24,570 nucleotides of DNA from Alistipes sp. Its GTDB lineage: Bacteria > Bacteroidota > Bacteroidia > Bacteroidales > Rikenellaceae. A model generated the notes under the pieces. That model saw only the letters and a list, made by a program, of their open reading frames with translations, was not told the DNA's origin and did no database searches. This document shows, in pieces, positions 23,323 through 24,570 of this stretch (position 1 is the first letter of the stretch; the number at the start of each line of letters is the position of its first letter). A program made the position numbers and the translations under genes. The stretch lies in the NCBI GenBank assembly GCA_017559615.1, contig JAFYRB010000043.1, forward strand, positions 1 to 24,570, given 5' to 3'.

Positions 23323-24285
23323 CTACGATTTAAAAATGCCACGAATAGCTGACAATACAGCTGCAAGAGCTGCACCAGCGATAGTGATGTAAGTAACAAT
23401 AATGCTTGTATCAGCCATCATATACTCGAATGGACCGAATACTGTACGAGTAGCCAAATCAGTACCGATACCGAGGTCGTAACCAGCAGCGTCCTTAAGA
23501 GTGTGACCCTCATTCCAGCCGTTACCAGAAGCGATGAAGTATGCAACAGCAATAACACCAGCAACAACGAACAATGAGATGATAGTCTTCTTCAAGCCAC
23601 CAGCATTAAGGAGCATATCCCAAAGTGCTGCGAATACGATGAAGCATACAGCGAATACAATCATAAAGTAGAACCAAATAAGGTTCCAGTTAACTGCATT
23701 TGCCAAAGCAACCATATTCTCACCGTCAGCCTTAGCCTGAGCGTTAGCGCGGATTGAAGCATCGATGTTCTCCTGCATAATAACCACGTTCTCGCGATAC
23801 TGTGCAAGAGTGTCGTTCAAAGCCTTGAACTCAGCAGCCTTAGCCTCAGCTGCAGCAAGCTGTCTCTTCTGAGCACCACTAAGACGCTGACCCTTAAGCT
23901 CAGCAACAGTCTTCTCGGCAGCCAAACCAGCCTCACGAGCAGCCTCTACCTTCTGCTCATAAGCAGGGATAGTCTCCTCGATAATCTGAGCACGCTTAGC
24001 CTTCTCCTCCTCGATAGCACTCTCAGGAAGAATGCCCTCCTCGAGCTGATTGGCAAAGATGATGCCCAAAGCTCGAATACCCTCCGATGTAGTTGTAACA
24101 GGCACCGGCTGGTCATCCTCAGTATTCACTGCATTTCCCTCAGCGTCGAACTGCTGCACAAGTGGAGTGCTATTAGCAATCTTAGCAGAGTCTGGAGCAC
24201 TCATACCTGCAACGATTGCCCAAGCCACCATAGCAACAGATACCAAGGCAAATAGTAGGAATACGTATCTATGTAATTTTTTCAT
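23323..24285 (-). CDS. Coiled-coil membrane protein of the ExbB-ExbD operon, function unknown
   Basis: A 320-residue protein with no domain I recognise. A membrane helix at about residues 8-28 is followed by a linker, a long charged, Ala/Glu/Lys-rich helical stretch at 88-185 that looks like a coiled coil, and then three further helices at about 202-226, 232-252 and 293-315. Between the last two is a loop with DLGIGTDLATRTVFGPFEYMM. With four membrane passes, the coiled coil would be a hairpin on one side of the membrane. It lies between the ExbB-like and ExbD-like genes with tight spacing (32 bases after the former, three before the latter). An accessory stator, scaffold or coupling subunit of the motor is a reasonable inference. 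Confidence 0.85.
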   Translation of the reverse strand: MKKLHRYVFLLFALVSVAMVAWAIVAGMSAPDSAKIANSTPLVQQFDAEGNAVNTEDDQPVPVTTTSEGIRALGIIFANQLEEGILPESAIEEEKAKRAQIIEETIPAYEQKVEAAREAGLAAEKTVAELKGQRLSGAQKRQLAAAEAKAAEFKALNDTLAQYRENVVIMQENIDASIRANAQAKADGENMVALANAVNWNLIWFYFMIVFAVCFIVFAALWDMLLNAGGLKKTIISLFVVAGVIAVAYFIASGNGWNEGHTLKDAAGYDLGIGTDLATRTVFGPFEYMMADTSIIVTYITIAGAALAAVLSAIRGIFKS

Positions 24286-24317
24286 AATTTGTTTTGCTTA
24301 AATAAGTTAGGTCTTAA

Positions 24318-24570
24318 TTATCGCTTGTTGTATGCAGTAAGCATATCAACCAAGGTGATAGAAGTATCCTCCATCTTAACAACCTCACCCTCGATCTTTG
24401 AAAGGATGTAGTTGAAGAACACCTGAAGGATAACTGCAGAGATAAGACCCATCATAGTAGTCAAAAGCGCAACCTTGATACCACCTGCTACAACGGCTGG
24501 AGAGATAGTAGCCTGAGCCTGGATATCATCGAACGCCTGGATCATACCAACAACGGTACCCATAAAACCG
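24318..24570 (-). CDS. MotA/TolQ/ExbB proton channel family protein, C-terminal part (runs off the right edge)
   Basis: The last 83 codons of an ExbB/TolQ-like proton channel subunit; the frame is open to the window edge and the first 60 percent or more lies outside. The conserved block GFMGTVVGMIQAFDDIQ opens the visible part, followed by VVAGGIKVALLTTMMGLISAVILQVFFNYI, which contains the pore-lining helix (best read as two blocks around TTMMG). A short polar cytoplasmic tail ends in MLTAYNKR. It is upstream of the coiled-coil membrane protein and the two ExbD genes on the same strand. Gene identity is clear; whether it is nearer ExbB or TolQ cannot be judged from this fragment. Confidence 0.93.
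   Translation of the reverse strand, partial: GFMGTVVGMIQAFDDIQAQATISPAVVAGGIKVALLTTMMGLISAVILQVFFNYILSKIEGEVVKMEDTSITLVDMLTAYNKR

Noticed and set aside
1..24570. Defence system, prophage, complete insertion sequence or CRISPR array
   Set aside because: No transposase, integrase, nuclease-effector, phage structural or Cas motifs are seen, and no regularly spaced repeats.

Overview
The window looks like chromosomal DNA from a gut-type Bacteroidales bacterium; Alistipes or another member of the Rikenellaceae is my best guess, not proven. The reasons are: a UpxY-type NusG-like antiterminator heading a polysaccharide locus; promoters of the Bacteroidetes form (TAnnTTTG, often with TTTG or TTTA about 18-21 bases upstream) before most transcription units; an IleRS with the GIHH signature; lipoprotein CotH-kinase paralogs; and an ExbB / membrane protein / ExbD / ExbD operon.

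Layout. (1) 1-2968, minus strand: housekeeping genes, yebC followed by ileS (ileS runs off the left edge). (2) 2969-3747: a long AT-rich intergenic region. It holds the yebC promoter, a cluster of DnaA-box-like words, the promoter of the polysaccharide locus, a leader hairpin and a 37-codon upstream ORF. (3) 3748-13873, plus strand: a compact Wzx/Wzy-type capsule or O-antigen operon, in the order upxY, initiating sugar-phosphate transferase, UDP-sugar 6-dehydrogenase, Wzx flippase, LicD-family transferase, hexapeptide acyltransferase, EpsG/Wzy-like polymerase, GT2, GT4 and an NTP_transf_5 nucleotidyltransferase. It ends at a strong hairpin terminator at 13891. The middle genes (about 6.6-11.7 kb) are visibly more AT-rich than their flanks, as expected for a strain-variable cassette. 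(4) 14200-17289, minus strand: three envelope or secreted proteins of poorly known function. One is a secreted repeat protein broken by a single in-frame TAA, one is a secreted protein with a CHAP/papain-like Cys-His arrangement, and one is a membrane-anchored protein I do not recognise. (5) 17450-17836: an intact tRNA-Ser(UGA) followed by a decayed second copy of its 3' end, with a GC-rich hairpin-rich insert between the two. (6) 18136-18657, plus strand: an exported L,D-transpeptidase. (7) 18731-22043, minus strand: two tandem paralogous CotH-kinase lipoproteins, each with its own promoter and terminator. (8) 22265-24570, minus strand: an ion-driven motor operon of the ExbB/TolQ-ExbD/TolR type. 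It has two ExbD-like proteins and a coiled-coil membrane protein between the ExbB-like and ExbD-like genes, and continues off the right edge.

How the genes work together. Region 3 encodes an almost complete surface-polysaccharide pathway: chain initiation on undecaprenyl phosphate, supply of a uronic acid, two further glycosyl transfers, phospho- and acyl-decoration, flipping and polymerisation. UpxY is expected to make RNA polymerase read through the whole operon. No export or chain-length genes (Wza, Wzc or Wzz) and no UpxZ are present in the window. The rest is a mosaic of small envelope-associated units. No CRISPR array, complete insertion sequence, phage or recognisable defence system is present.
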